64,000 bases of DNA, from assembly GCA_019614645.1 (NCBI GenBank), contig JABWDB010000001.1, forward strand, positions 13,743,501 to 13,807,500, read 5' to 3'. Positions within the stretch are counted from its first letter, which is position 1, and each line of letters starts with the position of its first letter. The translations under genes and the position numbers were made by a program. The stretch comes from Stratiolaelaps scimitus (taxonomy: Eukaryota > Arthropoda > Arachnida > Mesostigmata > Laelapidae). The notes below the pieces were generated by a model. The model did not search any database. It was not told the DNA's origin and saw nothing but the letters and a program-made list of their open reading frames with translations. Shown piece after piece: positions 1-10,080 of this stretch.

Positions 1-573
1 AATGAAGACATTTCAGATACTGAAACTTGTGCAGTCACTTAGACAAACATGTGTAGTACTCTGATACAGCTTTGGCGACTCGGCTAGATTTGTGTCTCTC
101 TAACAGCTTCTGCTATCTTGAATATGGCGTGCTGTATCATAATACTGGTCTAACCAACACTGGTCGAGGTCTATGCACAGATATGTATAACGACCAATGA
201 GGATATTGTTATTGCTGGTATTGCTGATCGTTCCGTAAGCAAAACAAAGCTCTAAATAATACAAGGTTACGAACGACAGCTTCCACAATTGTTACACAAT
301 TGCGGTAACTGTTATTCGTAGGTCAGTGCGAAACATAACTAATAGGATCGTTCCGAGATCACGTTTTGATGTATAAACGAAATCTGTTCGGATATGTGGC
401 TCCAGTGAAATCGATACTGTTATCTGATAGTCTCGCGATCGGCTCTGACGCGGGATATTTATGATAGGGTTATCCTAGCGAGTGTTATAAGTAAAATAAA
501 TAATCAGTTATAAAGGGATCGTCGCCTGAGGCACGACAATCGAAACTATGGCCAGTCGACCTGTATCGATATC
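1..573. other. Intergenic, 3' flank of the minus-strand HAD phosphatase
   Basis: AT-rich sequence downstream of the phosphatase stop codon at 574-576. I see no coding exon and no canonical AATAAA on the minus strand close to the stop, so the transcript end is not defined. Confidence 0.4.
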
Positions 574-1799
574 CTAGTCCAGGAACGCGAGAAGATCGGC
601 CACACTCTTTGTGTAATATGTTGGCCTTGGCGACGAATCTGTACCCTGCTCAACATCATGACGGTTATGCATGCCGGATTCGACCAGGAGCGTTGTGAAA
701 CCATTTCGGACACCGAATGCTATGTCCGTGTCGAGGTAGTCTCCGATGAAGAGCGTGTTATCCGATCGTATGTCAGGATACTCGCGTTTGATCAGCTCGG
801 TCATGGTAACAGATGGCTTTCCAATGACCACGGCACTTCGCCCTGCGGGTGCTTCAACGGCTGCGACTATTGCCCCTGTTGACGGCAGCACAATACCTGC
901 AAGGCACAAAAGCGACAAATAAACAAACACACGCATAACGGCAACGTGAAATCACGATAATGGGCTTCGCTAATTATCCCCATTTCATCAATCTATATAT
1001 ATAATATATATATATTATATAGATATGTCTCAAATATGGCAGAACTACGATTCTCGTGACAATAAAACTGCAAAAAAAAAAGACAAATCACGGTGGACGA
1101 TTAATAGACACAAATGTTAATTAATCCGATAAAAATGCATCCACCTGTGCCGTTGATGTTATGCACTCGTGCATCACGTTCGGTAGCGATAAAGTGACAC
1201 GCCGGGTTCTCGAGATACGTGCAGGCCCGACAGATCTTTGCCATGCTGAAATAGTGGTCAAAGCCGACCACAACCGCCGTAACGTCACTGTCCATTTTCA
1301 TGTTTAGCCAGGATTGATAGTGACCATCAGTTGGATCCGGTCCAGCGGAGCTGCACTTAAAGCCAGCTGCTTCCAGCTCATCCTGTAGATCCTTCGTGCC
1401 TATAATGTACACACGTCCGCTAACCTTCTTCGACTTGAGGTAGCTGGCAGTGAGGCCATTTACGCAAAATATTTCTTCGGGAGACACTTCAAAGTTCATC
1501 TGTCTAAATTTATCTAGTAGACTGGCCTTTGACTTCGTGCTGTTGTTCGTCACAAAACCGACCGTCAATCCGTGCTCACGCAGTTTTTTAAATGTGTCAC
1601 TAGCACCAGCTAACGGCACGTTCGAATGCCACAAAACTCCGTCACAGTCGCTGAGAACGTACTTCAATCGTGGAAGCAGTTCCGACCAAAGCTTTCGAGT
1701 TAGCTCTCGCGGTTGTTGCTGCCGCTCCATGGTGCGTGCGCTCGCGTGTAACTGTCGTTGAATTTGAATAAGGCTTGCCCCTCTCAATGGTGACGCCAT
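574..1799 (-). CDS. HAD-superfamily phosphatase, phosphoglycolate / 4-nitrophenylphosphatase type (paralogue 1)
   Basis: Two exons on the minus strand, 1799-1145 and 896-574, joined by a GT-AG intron in phase 1, give 325 residues, a normal family length. HAD motif I is DCDGVLW (nucleophile D51, acid/base D53), motif II is VTNNST (about 83-88), motif III lysine is K245 in VIGKP, and motif IV is GDYLDTD (270-276). All catalytic residues are present, so it is probably an active Mg-dependent phosphatase. The family removes phosphate from 2-phosphoglycolate or related small phosphoesters. The start at 1799 is the first true ATG in frame and has G at -3 and +4; the frame is open further upstream, but only with a TTG. 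The 30 residues before the domain are Arg/Ser/Gln-rich (RQLHASART), which could be a mitochondrial presequence (inference). The intron position and phase match the paralogue at 12721-15884. The donor (GTGGAT) is weak. Confidence 0.88.
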
Positions 1800-3638
1800 A
1801 CCACGAGTGTGGCTTTCGCTACGCAAGGTTCACGTCCAGATACATTGCACAACGTGTCAATCTAACTTATAAGCTGAGCTTATCACGATAGGAATCTAAT
1901 TGGACCTCAACTAGATTCGTATAGTCCCTGTTCGGTGCCGCTTTACCCGCTGGCACTAGTCGCTCGAGCGAATGCTTCACTTAGCCGGAGCAGCAGAACG
2001 CAGCGTCAGTTGGTGGCTGTGCTCAACGACTGTAGCCGTTAACAATCGCCACAGCATTGGCAGAGTGTGTATACACATATATATATATCTACATATATAT
2101 TGAGCAGCAACGCGAGGCAAGACGAGAATAGAGCTGAACGCGCACTGCCAATGGGTACTACACTACGGACGACACAGTGGACGGTAGCAGCAGCAGCGGT
2201 GGCTGCCGGAGATAATACGGTAGACGACCCCTGAGAGGCCACATAGCTAGCTGACTACCAGAGTATATCTGTGCGTGTGTGTGTGTGCACCAAAGGACAT
2301 CACAGAACCGGCTGACCGAACGTTGTCACAGCGAGCTCAATGAACGAAACCACAGGTGGCGGTAACAAGCAGCAGCAATAACTCATGGAAAAGGCGCATC
2401 CCTTCTGGCTATTGTTTGGAGCGGGGGCCCGGTGTTGGTTACTGTAGCGCAGCGACATATGTTGCGACCGCTATGTGTATATATAACGAACGGGTGATTT
2501 TGTATTCAGCAGGACTAACTTACAGTATGACAATTGCGCTCGTTTTGTCAATGCACCGGTCACTCGGTCGGCGAAATATTCGAATTTTCAATGAGCCAAG
2601 CTTCGTCGTACTATTTACACTATATTGATTCGTTTGACGAACAACAGCTATTTACAATATAATGAGAGTCGATTTAGTTATGTCGAATAGTGACAATGGC
2701 GAACGGAGATCGGACAACCTACAAATATATCTATATAATTTATTCAAACATACAGTAGTTAGGAATTAGTTCTAGGGATTATGGGGGGGGGCAGAGGTCG
2801 ACAATGTCCCGAGGAAGGCGATGGCATTGCCCCTCTGCACAGCGGGGGATACAAAATTTGATTAGTAATTAAAACAACCTGATTCACTCGAATCGGATCC
2901 ACCTCGAGTCGGCGTCGCGTCCCCGTCGAATCTATGCTAATTAATTAGAATATTCAGTTTGGTAGGCGTTTTTCCCTTCCCTCGCGTTCTGCCTCGCTGC
3001 GAGTCCACGAAGGATCTATTCGCCCATGTTGTATCCAATCGTCCGCTATTAATTCGACAGCCATACCGGCAAAAAGCCGACACGGCTACATAACGATGAG
3101 TGGTCTTGTCATGGGCGGCGCAAGCGATTCCAAAGATAACGGTATCACCATATCGCTTCGATATGGTGATACCCGCTATTTGCGTTCGGCCTTTGTCAGG
3201 TGATGACGGACGTGTCTAGTTCTTAGTAAATCACCTTTGGTAGAATACTTCAGTCTCATTGTACATTGCCTAATCTACTAGTGGGAAACAGGCGACAAGC
3301 TTGTAAAAAAAACACCTTAAACCCAAGCGACTACGTTGAAACGGCATATGATAAGTAAAATTATAAGTATATTATTACTTAAAAACCGCTCCAACACAAT
3401 GTACCCAATTGACATAATTGATCGGGATAAACACGTATCTCTGTAGGCTGTTATACAGAATCGAAGTAACAGAACCCTTAGTCGGCTACGCTGTAACCAA
3501 GATGTCAACGTCATTCAACGAATAGCAATCGTATAGAGTCACGATCATTTAGTGCAGTCGAGTAACAGGAGTCGACGCTTGTACAATCACAGTCAATGAA
3601 GAGAATATGTAAACACCTTATCATCACCTTATCAATAC
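1800..3638. other. Intergenic, 5' flank of the HAD phosphatase; simple repeats
   Basis: No supported exon. It holds the promoter side of the minus-strand phosphatase, a TA-rich tract around 2076-2100, a GT dinucleotide run at about 2270-2289, a G run near 2784-2792, and a perfect 15-bp hairpin at 3141-3173 listed separately. Short open frames here have no recognisable motifs. Confidence 0.4.
3141..3173. repeat. Perfect 15-bp inverted repeat with 3-nt loop
   Basis: Bases 3141-3155 are the exact reverse complement of 3159-3173, with only CTT between them. The hairpin lies alone in intergenic DNA and is not next to a gene end. Confidence 0.75.
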
Positions 3639-3652
3639 ATTTTATTTATTTG
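3639..3652. repeat. Left target-site duplication of the LINE insertion
   Basis: The 14 bases ATTTTATTTATTTG here are identical to 6246-6259, on the other side of the LINE. Read on the minus strand they contain AATAAATAAA. Confidence 0.8.
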
Positions 3653-4906
3653 GACTAGGATACTTGAGAGCAGCTTATAAATACAGCTCGTTTTTGCAAT
3701 TCCTCTCCAAGACTTCGGGTCATTGGGATCTCCCTTTCCCTTAGGAATTACCACCATTGAGCAGCTTCCTTCATAAGCTCGTTGTAAATTCCGTGGGGTT
3801 CGCACGCATTGCGGTTGGGGAGCCTGAAGATGCCATATAAAACTTCTGGAACCGTAAAATCTCTCTGAAAGTTTACAATATACTCCAGTTCCGCTGCACG
3901 CCAGCACGAGTGGTAGTGCGGCACCTCGGTGGGAACGGTGTCGCTAGTGCTCAAGATACCCCGGAAGTGTGCTTGGAGAGCCTCCGGGTTGACTGGGCAG
4001 GTGGGCCGGACTGTACTAGAGTGTCGGAGCCAGACGTGTGGAGTTCGCTCGGCTTCGTGTAGTAGTTTGGCCTCACGCTTGTCTTCAAAGTTCTGTTTCG
4101 CAGTTCTAAGACAGTCTCTGTAATACTTCTTAATCCTTGTGGTGAACGGCGCGAGGTGTGTTTGGTGTCTACCCATCTCCCTTGCTTGAAGCGAGATGCA
4201 TTTAACCTGCGTGCATTCTTGACTCCAACACGCTCTAGTACGTTGGGGTCGTTTGGGGGCTACACATGCTTTCAGCGTTGTGCTTAGAAATGTGTGATAC
4301 TGTTCGACCTCCGGGTTATCTGCGTACGGGAAAATAGCGCTAAACGCATCGGGGAGTTTACTACCCTCTAGTTTCCTGCTACCTGTATGTCGCTACCTGA
4401 TTTTCTGGACCAACGTATAGGGCGTCTTGGCTTAGATTTGTGGCGAATATATCGATCACAGAGGTCCCCATAGGGCCGACAGAAGTTGGAATTTCCGGAT
4501 CCGTAGCTACCCACAATCCAAAGCCATCCAGGATTTCCTTGCACGCGACCGTCCACGGCTGTTCTGGCTGGCCAATTCTCACATTCAGGTCGCCTACTGT
4601 CGGTTTCCCGGTCGTCAGTCGGCAGCATCTTAGAAGCTTTTCGGTGAGCATAAGCGTGCCTTCTACATCATGCGGCCGTACGTACATTGCGATGACACTA
4701 AGGTTCTCCCCCTCGAGAACTACGCAGTTGTCTTCCGCCAGGGCCAGCTTCATTGGCCCGAGTCGATGGTTGTAGAACACGGCTACGCCGCCGCTAGCAC
4801 GGCCTGTAGCACTCAGTCGCGTTGCGAGGCAGCATGCAGAATAGAAATTGGGAAGTGTGAGGGGTGCGGTCGACGAGGTTTCCGTCAGTATGAGTACATC
4901 GACCAT
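3653..4906 (-). pseudogene. LINE endonuclease, linker and start of reverse transcriptase (inverted part)
   Basis: Two open segments, 4906-4379 (endonuclease domain) and 4176-3748 (linker, with HYHSCW and PEVLYGI), followed in another frame by the reverse-transcriptase N-terminal block down to 3653. The stretch 4177-4378 has no continuous frame, so the coding sequence is broken. The orientation is opposite to the rest of the element, which starts next to the endonuclease end. Confidence 0.82.
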
Positions 4907-4915
4907 TTGGAGAGT

Positions 4916-6175
4916 GTCCTCGGGAAAACGACGTCTATCCTACAACCTCGAACATCGCGGCGCTCTTCCACCTGGGCAACACGGATTCCGTGCCGGCAGA
5001 TCGACGATGACAGCTTGCAGGATACTCATCGACGATTTCAACAATACATTGGACCGCCCGAAGCAACACCGCTACGCAGTTTTCGTTGATTTTAAAGCTG
5101 CCTTTGATTCGAGCTCCAGAAGCATAGTACTCTCAAAGTTAGCATGTCACGGCGTGCCTCTTAATATACTAGGGCTGCTTGAAGATATTCTACAGAAGAA
5201 CATGGTACTTCTAGACGACGGAGTCGTGCAAAGACACGGGGTGAAACAGACGACGGGGTTCGCCCAAGGGGATAACCAAAGTCCGTTGCTTTTTTCACAC
5301 CTCATCAGCGATCTTCCATCATGTATTAAACAACGGCACCCGTCAGTGAGCCTCATTTTATACGCAGACAACCTCGTGATGTACTACAGGAGTTCATCTC
5401 CAGCAAGCGCTGACAACCCTAAATAACTGTGTCATCGACATCGGGCTTCAATAAAGCTAAGACTGTGGCAATGAAATTTCGAAAAGGGCGAAGGCTTTGC
5501 GAGACGGACGCGTTCCGGTTAGACAGAGAGCGACTGCAAATAGTTAATTCGTTTACATACCTTGGACTAACTATAACAACAACAGGAAAGTCATTCACCC
5601 CGCATGTTCATGAACGAGCCAGGAAAGCGTTGATCGCAGTACACACAATCGAACGACCACAAGGGTTATCGGTGGACACAGCCCTCAAATTATTTAACCT
5701 GAAGATCTCGCCTACAGCTACATATGGAATCCAGGTTGTCTGGGACAAACTCACTTGCCGGAATCTGACCAGCTTAGACAGAGTTAAACCGGCGTTCCTG
5801 AAATCGATACTTGGATTGCACGCGACGGCCCGAAATCGAATTGTCTATCTGTTGACCGATACACCATCATTCGTAGAAGAAGTCCGCGAAACGTTCAATC
5901 TCCCAGAAACAGAATTGACTGCCAAAATAGGAAGAGTGAGGTGGACCATTTATCACTAGGTTCGCCGTACACGGCTTCCACCACCTTGTATGTCGATCCG
6001 AGGGATACCATGACGCAAATGATCGCTGTAAATGTAAATTTTGCGTAGCTAAACTTAAAATATCATGGGGGCGAGTGCAATCAAATAAGATCACTGAACC
6101 ACTTGATGGGATTGAGTGTAGATAATAACAACAAGAACGACCAAACTCTCGCCACAGCGACTGGCGAAAGCACAT
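4916..6175 (+). pseudogene. LINE reverse transcriptase and C-terminal Cys-His region (direct part)
   Basis: Reverse-transcriptase fingers and palm run from about 4916 to 5400, the thumb/connection from about 5450 to 5945 (FTYLGLTITTTGKSF), and a Cys-His cluster lies at about 5985-6050 in a third frame. The three blocks are in different frames, so at least two frameshifts separate them. The catalytic pair at 5361-5372 reads YADN in place of YADD, which should abolish polymerase activity. Confidence 0.85.
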
Positions 6176-6245
6176 TGTAACTAACCAAACTGTTTGTAAA
6201 ATAGGTATATTATAATATTACGCAACTCGCGTGAATAAAAGAAAG

Positions 6246-6259
6246 ATTTTATTTATTTG
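6246..6259 (-). promoter_or_regulatory. Polyadenylation signal of secreted gene A, also right target-site duplication of the LINE
   Basis: On the minus strand this 14-mer reads CAAATAAATAAAAT, with two overlapping AATAAA signals about 100 bases after the stop codon of the secreted gene. The same 14-mer is the target-site duplication of the LINE, so the insertion hit the signal itself and left one copy on each side. Confidence 0.65.
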
Positions 6260-6355
6260 CATCCAAATCCTCTGAGAGTCTCCTGAATCGCAAGCACAGC
6301 ATGCGTTCGTCTTCGCAAGTGATGTCGATTATACGATGCCGCCCTATCATTCCTT

Positions 6356-8722
6356 TTAGCCCTGGGCCTTGACAGTGGGGCATGATGTCTCGAGGTGATC
6401 GATGACGCATTTGATCGAGCGGTCGAGTGCGGAGTTCTTGTCATCCTTGGGGCACTCCTGGAACGCCTTCTTCAACTCGGCAGAGCGAACTGTCGAAGCA
6501 GCTGAACGCATCTTACTCAGGTCAACCTACAAAACGACATGTAACATAACAGCACACAAAACCATAACGTGAGCCAACAAATGAGCACAATTTGAAAAAT
6601 CCAGAAAATGGACTTCACTTCGTCCGAGGAGGGGGGGGGGGGGGCTGGAGAAATGTACAACTTTCTTTATCGGCACTGTACGTCTACGTAGGCTTGCTCA
6701 CGTCATTCGGAGAAGAATCCTTTGCATTAGCCTGACGTGTCGTTATGACCTCACAAAGACACACGATGACCGTTTGCAAATATACCAATTCAAAAGTTCC
6801 AGCACTGCTCGTTACTGTTGAAGGCCAGTCCGCTTAGCAAGGAGCTTTGCGAGGGCTTTCTGGGCAGCATCTTCGATCGATCGGCGGAAATTTTTAAATA
6901 TAGCGTGACCTTTAATCATCACCTTCACCAGTTACTAGGAAGTCGAAAAAAAAATTGGCGAAGTCGGCGAAATTGGATTTCCGGCAGATTCCGAATGCAT
7001 TACACTAAGCCAAGCAAGTGTTTTTATAGCTATTAACTAACAATCTTCGCCAAACAAGTGTTATATAACGCCAAACGAATTAATATATAATTCTATAATC
7101 TATAATTATACAGATTATAACTGCCAACCGATAACCAGTGGCCAGTATTATTATCAGTAATCTATTATATTACTTCCAGCAAGCTTTGACGATGATTCAA
7201 ATTTTGTCGTTATCTCTTTCTATATATTATAGGTCGTAATATGTAAGGCATAGTTGCGATTATTTTGTTAATAATTAATAAAATCCAAACTTAAACCGCC
7301 GAGAATTTTCCTGTAACTTCCCAGTAGTCACACGACTCTAATGCAGAGCTTTTGGAGCGTGCTTATCAAATGCGGTGTGTCAACTTATAATTATAGTTGA
7401 AAAATTATGATAATCATAATCCGAGTGTAGTTGGTTCAGCCGTTCATTCCGGCTACTCACTCGGTGATTGTTGACGATGCCGTAGCTCTCGAGGACGCAG
7501 CCGAGACCCCGACGGAACTTGGCCATATCGGTGCCGCCTGGTTTGCTCACACAACCTTCCATAATCGACTGTTTGTCTTGGGGGATCTTGGTTTTCAGAC
7601 AGGTGCGCCATCTCCCAAACTGGTTTGAATCCGGCTGATGGTCACCGGTAGCAGTGTCCGCTTAAATCGAACCCATAACATGACTCATGTAAGTGAGCGC
7701 AACTCGGGAATCAGGCCGGACAGTGTTACAAATGGAGTGAACAGACATACTCGCTCGGAAAAAAAATTTGTCAAAATGGCCATAGTCACCAAAGCCAAAC
7801 TGCACATTAGGCTGCACATCCGGATGTAGAGAAATATAGGATTGCTATATATTACTGTGTATTTGGTGTTCAACATTTAGTAATGTAGAACACCAAATAT
7901 AGGATTACTCCTGTAGAAAAATATTACTCTTGTAGGAATATTATTTAGTAATACGGGATTATCTAGTTACGGAATTATCTATCTAGTTCCACCTTACTCA
8001 CAGCTTCAGTCAACAACGGCCTTAAAATCGTTGCTGCCTGTCGATGCACGGCATTTACGCAATCTTTAATGAATTTTTAAGAGGGCTTTTTCATCGAGCT
8101 TCAATATTTGTCAAGTCTGACGGCGCTCTTCTGATCAATGATTTAGTTAGTTCTGTTAGTAACGTCAGGTATGAGGCATTTAACGCGAGTAGCGAGCGTT
8201 CAAGCCCAGCATCGCTCAATATTATGCAACATGTGGACAAAATCGCACACAATATGTACTCAAATATATTTGGAGCTGGGTCACGATAACGTTGATTCAA
8301 TGATTTTTGCTCACGCAAACCATACAAAGTTCCACATTTGAAGTTAAAATGATGACATTCATTATATCTAAGTAATGCATTAAGGAATTCATTAATTAGG
8401 TATATATTTTTTTAAATATACCTAATTGATAGTATCTTCTTGCATTTGCTGGGCTCATTTTTCAAGCAATTTCGTTGCAGGGGTATGAACGAAGCCCCTT
8501 CAATTTTTACTATTTGACAATAATACTATTTTCAACTTGATGCGGCCGCGTATCTCCGTCGACTTCCGACATTTCATGACGAAAGTTGCCACTTGGTATT
8601 GCAATATATTGACTTATACAGCTGAAATGTGTTCATCCACAAAAGCGTCATGCATAGATCTGTGTCTTACCGGCAGCTAGGTACGCGGTAGCCGCTAGCA
8701 GAACGAGGACAAACGTTTTCAT
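6356..8722 (-). CDS. Small secreted cysteine-rich protein A (family not recognised)
   Basis: Three exons on the minus strand: 8722-8671, 7660-7461 and 6526-6356 (52, 200 and 171 nt), giving 140 residues. Exon 1 encodes a typical signal peptide (MKTFVLVLLAATAYLAA) and ends in phase 1 at GTAAGA; exon 2 ends in phase 0 at GTGAGT; acceptors are TTTAAG and TTGTAG. The mature protein starts DTATGDH and has six cysteines with spacing C-X15-C-X17-C-X36-C-X14-C-X8-C, suggesting three disulphides and an extracellular role. I do not recognise the family. The last three cysteines (X14, X8) loosely recall arthropod odorant-binding proteins, but the first three do not fit (X15 and X17 where a C-X3-C is expected). 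It is a clear paralogue of the gene at 18010-20284; the block KPGGTDM-KFRRGL-CV is nearly identical. Intron 2 contains a 14-G run at 6631-6644. Confidence 0.85.
7861..7898. repeat. 17-bp inverted repeat in intron 1 of secreted gene A
   Basis: ATTTGGTGTTCAACATT at 7861-7877 pairs with 7882-7898 with a single mismatch and a 4-base loop. Flanking copies of a TATAGGATT motif at about 7838 and 7898 suggest a small foldback element or MITE remnant within the intron. Confidence 0.55.
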
Positions 8723-9493
8723 CTTGATCGACCGAACAACAGAGGTAACAGCGTTGGCTAAGATGTACACGGCGGTGCTACACAATGGTCTGGTTGGATT
8801 CGATACCTTTGCAACAACTGACCTGCGGCCGTACGATGCGGTTTTCGCTACACGTCAAATCGTCATGGACCGGATGATGTCTTTAGAGAAGTCTCCGCCC
8901 CTACAAGGGAAGGAAAGCAACAACAGCACGAATTTCGACCGTTGTCGATGGCGGCCAGCCCTCTTCTTCACCCGGCGGGATCGCAAGTACAAGCGAGACA
9001 TAGTAGCAACAACAGCAGCAATAAGATCGGTAGCGCAGCAGCAGCAGTAGATGTGAAAGGGTCAATGGAAAGAGAGCGCGTCGGTGGTTGACGTCGTTGA
9101 TGCAGGGTCGAAGTCGAGCGAATCGAATCGAGAAGGATCGGAACCAGCTGCGAAATGTTCTACCTCTGATATTGGAAGAAGTCAAAAGCCTTATGGGATA
9201 ATGACGGCACTTGGTTATATTAAGATCTTGGTTATAACACAAGTTAGACTTCGCCTTAGCATTCTTTTAGGCGCATTTTTTGTAGTAACGCTGTATATAA
9301 TCTTTTAGCGTTATTAATACCTTGTATTTTCTGGTATTATAACTAGGTACTTTAGTACCTAGTCTTTCAGATACCCACTCATTTGTTCAAGGTCATAACA
9401 TTCCTCGTTCTCGTTGTTATTTAGACGTAAGTCTTGTTTAGAGCAGGGTTGGGGTGGAACAAAAGTCTCCCATACAAGTCTCCCAAGTAATCA
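8723..9493. other. Intergenic, 5' flank of secreted gene A
   Basis: Contains the promoter side of the minus-strand secreted gene. CAG/CAA-type runs near 9006-9048 create open frames on both strands without motifs. A 10-bp perfect inverted repeat (ACTAGGTACT) lies at 9342-9363. No exon is supported. Confidence 0.4.
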
Positions 9494-9551
9494 ATTACAA
9501 GTCTCCCATAAAAACAAGACATACGTCTTGTTTTTATGGGAGACTTGTAAT
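9494..9551. repeat. Perfect 27-bp foldback with 4-base loop
   Basis: Bases 9494-9520 are the exact reverse complement of 9525-9551, separated by ATAC. The unit ACAAGTCTCCCA also recurs in direct orientation just upstream (around 9465-9485). The foldback sits at the end of the Gypsy integrase remnant, so it could be an element boundary. Confidence 0.8.
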
Positions 9552-10080
9552 CGATCGGGTTCTTTTCGTAGTCGAGTTGAACGTCTCGTTGTCAGAGGAG
9601 TATGATGACGTGTTGTAGATGGAGGAATAGGAGGTCTTTCAGGTGTATACTCAGGTGTCCTAATTACTGTTCCGTAATATAGTAGCGGTGAGAGGTTCGT
9701 CCGTTTTTGGAGCCGCTGGCGAAGTTGGTTTATATGTCTTCTCCATGTTAGATAAAACATAAACTTTTTCGGGCTGACTCTCAGCCAACATTTAACGTCC
9801 ATGTTAGATGTTGTTGTTAGATGTTGTTAGATGTTAGATGTTCTCCATGTTAGATGATCTTTATCAAATACATAACTTTACCGAGTCTTTTTAAGACGAT
9901 TTCATTGATCCAAGTTGGTTTCTTTTGATTTCTGAAATCTTCCACGAAGATTATATCGCCTGGTAGAAATCTAAGTTGTATATTATCTTTCTTGGTACGG
10001 TACTGTTGAATGGATGAAGATTTTCTTGTATCTTCTTTAAGTAGATCTACGAGCAGCTCGCACAGACACGTCCACATAGG
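9552..10080 (-). pseudogene. Ty3/Gypsy integrase C-terminal remnant
   Basis: Minus-strand translation gives the C-terminal chromatin/DNA-binding part of a Gypsy-type integrase: FLPGDIIFVEDFRNQKKPTW, then LKRLGKVMYL, and after an interruption WRRHINQLRQRL, followed by a Pro/Thr-rich tail. This order (GD, basic linker, G-VMY, RRH-NQLR) is characteristic of Ty3/Gypsy polyproteins. The frame is shifted by one base near 9855 and split by an 87-bp insertion at 9754-9840. No integrase catalytic core, reverse transcriptase or clear LTRs were found, so it is a fragment. Confidence 0.7.
9739..9855 (+). mobile_element. Very short retroposon inserted in the Gypsy remnant, 15-bp target-site duplication
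   Basis: TTCTCCATGTTAGAT occurs at 9739-9753 and again at 9841-9855. Between them are a core (9754-9803) and a tail of TTAGATGTTG-like repeats (9804-9840). Removing the insert brings the two halves of the Gypsy HLTWRRHINQLR region together. The core shares an identical 21-base stretch (9783-9803) with 20062-20082, where a similar short insert is also flanked by a direct repeat. Which strand was the transcript is not clear. Confidence 0.65.

Larger units (their letters stand above)
3653..6245 (+). mobile_element. LINE (non-LTR) retrotransposon with inverted 5' half, decayed
   Basis: The element is split into two opposed halves. From about 4910 down to 3653 on the minus strand one reads an endonuclease/exonuclease/phosphatase-type domain (VDVLILTET at its start), the linker, and the first reverse-transcriptase block (SWRGIAKTSCIYKLLSSIL). 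From about 4920 to 6080 on the plus strand the reverse transcriptase resumes exactly where the left end stopped (GALPPGQHGFRAGRST), continues through palm motif A (FVDFKAAFD) and QGD, and ends in a Cys-His rich C-terminus (CKCKFC). This is the structure expected from twin priming. There are frameshifts near 5400-5450 and 5945, and the catalytic YADD is YADN, so it is dead. It is bounded by 14-bp target-site duplications. The 3' end is a short AATAAAAGAAAG, not a long poly(A). Clade is uncertain: Jockey, CR1 and R1/I-like elements share this domain order. Confidence 0.88.

Noticed and set aside
4670..5089. 139-codon plus-strand open frame spanning the LINE inversion junction
   Set aside because: First half is antisense to the endonuclease and second half is out of frame with the reverse transcriptase; an artefact of the inversion.
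6356..8722. Assignment of the secreted proteins as odorant-binding proteins
   Set aside because: Only the last cysteine spacing (X8) fits; the hallmark C2-X3-C3 is absent, so the name would mislead.
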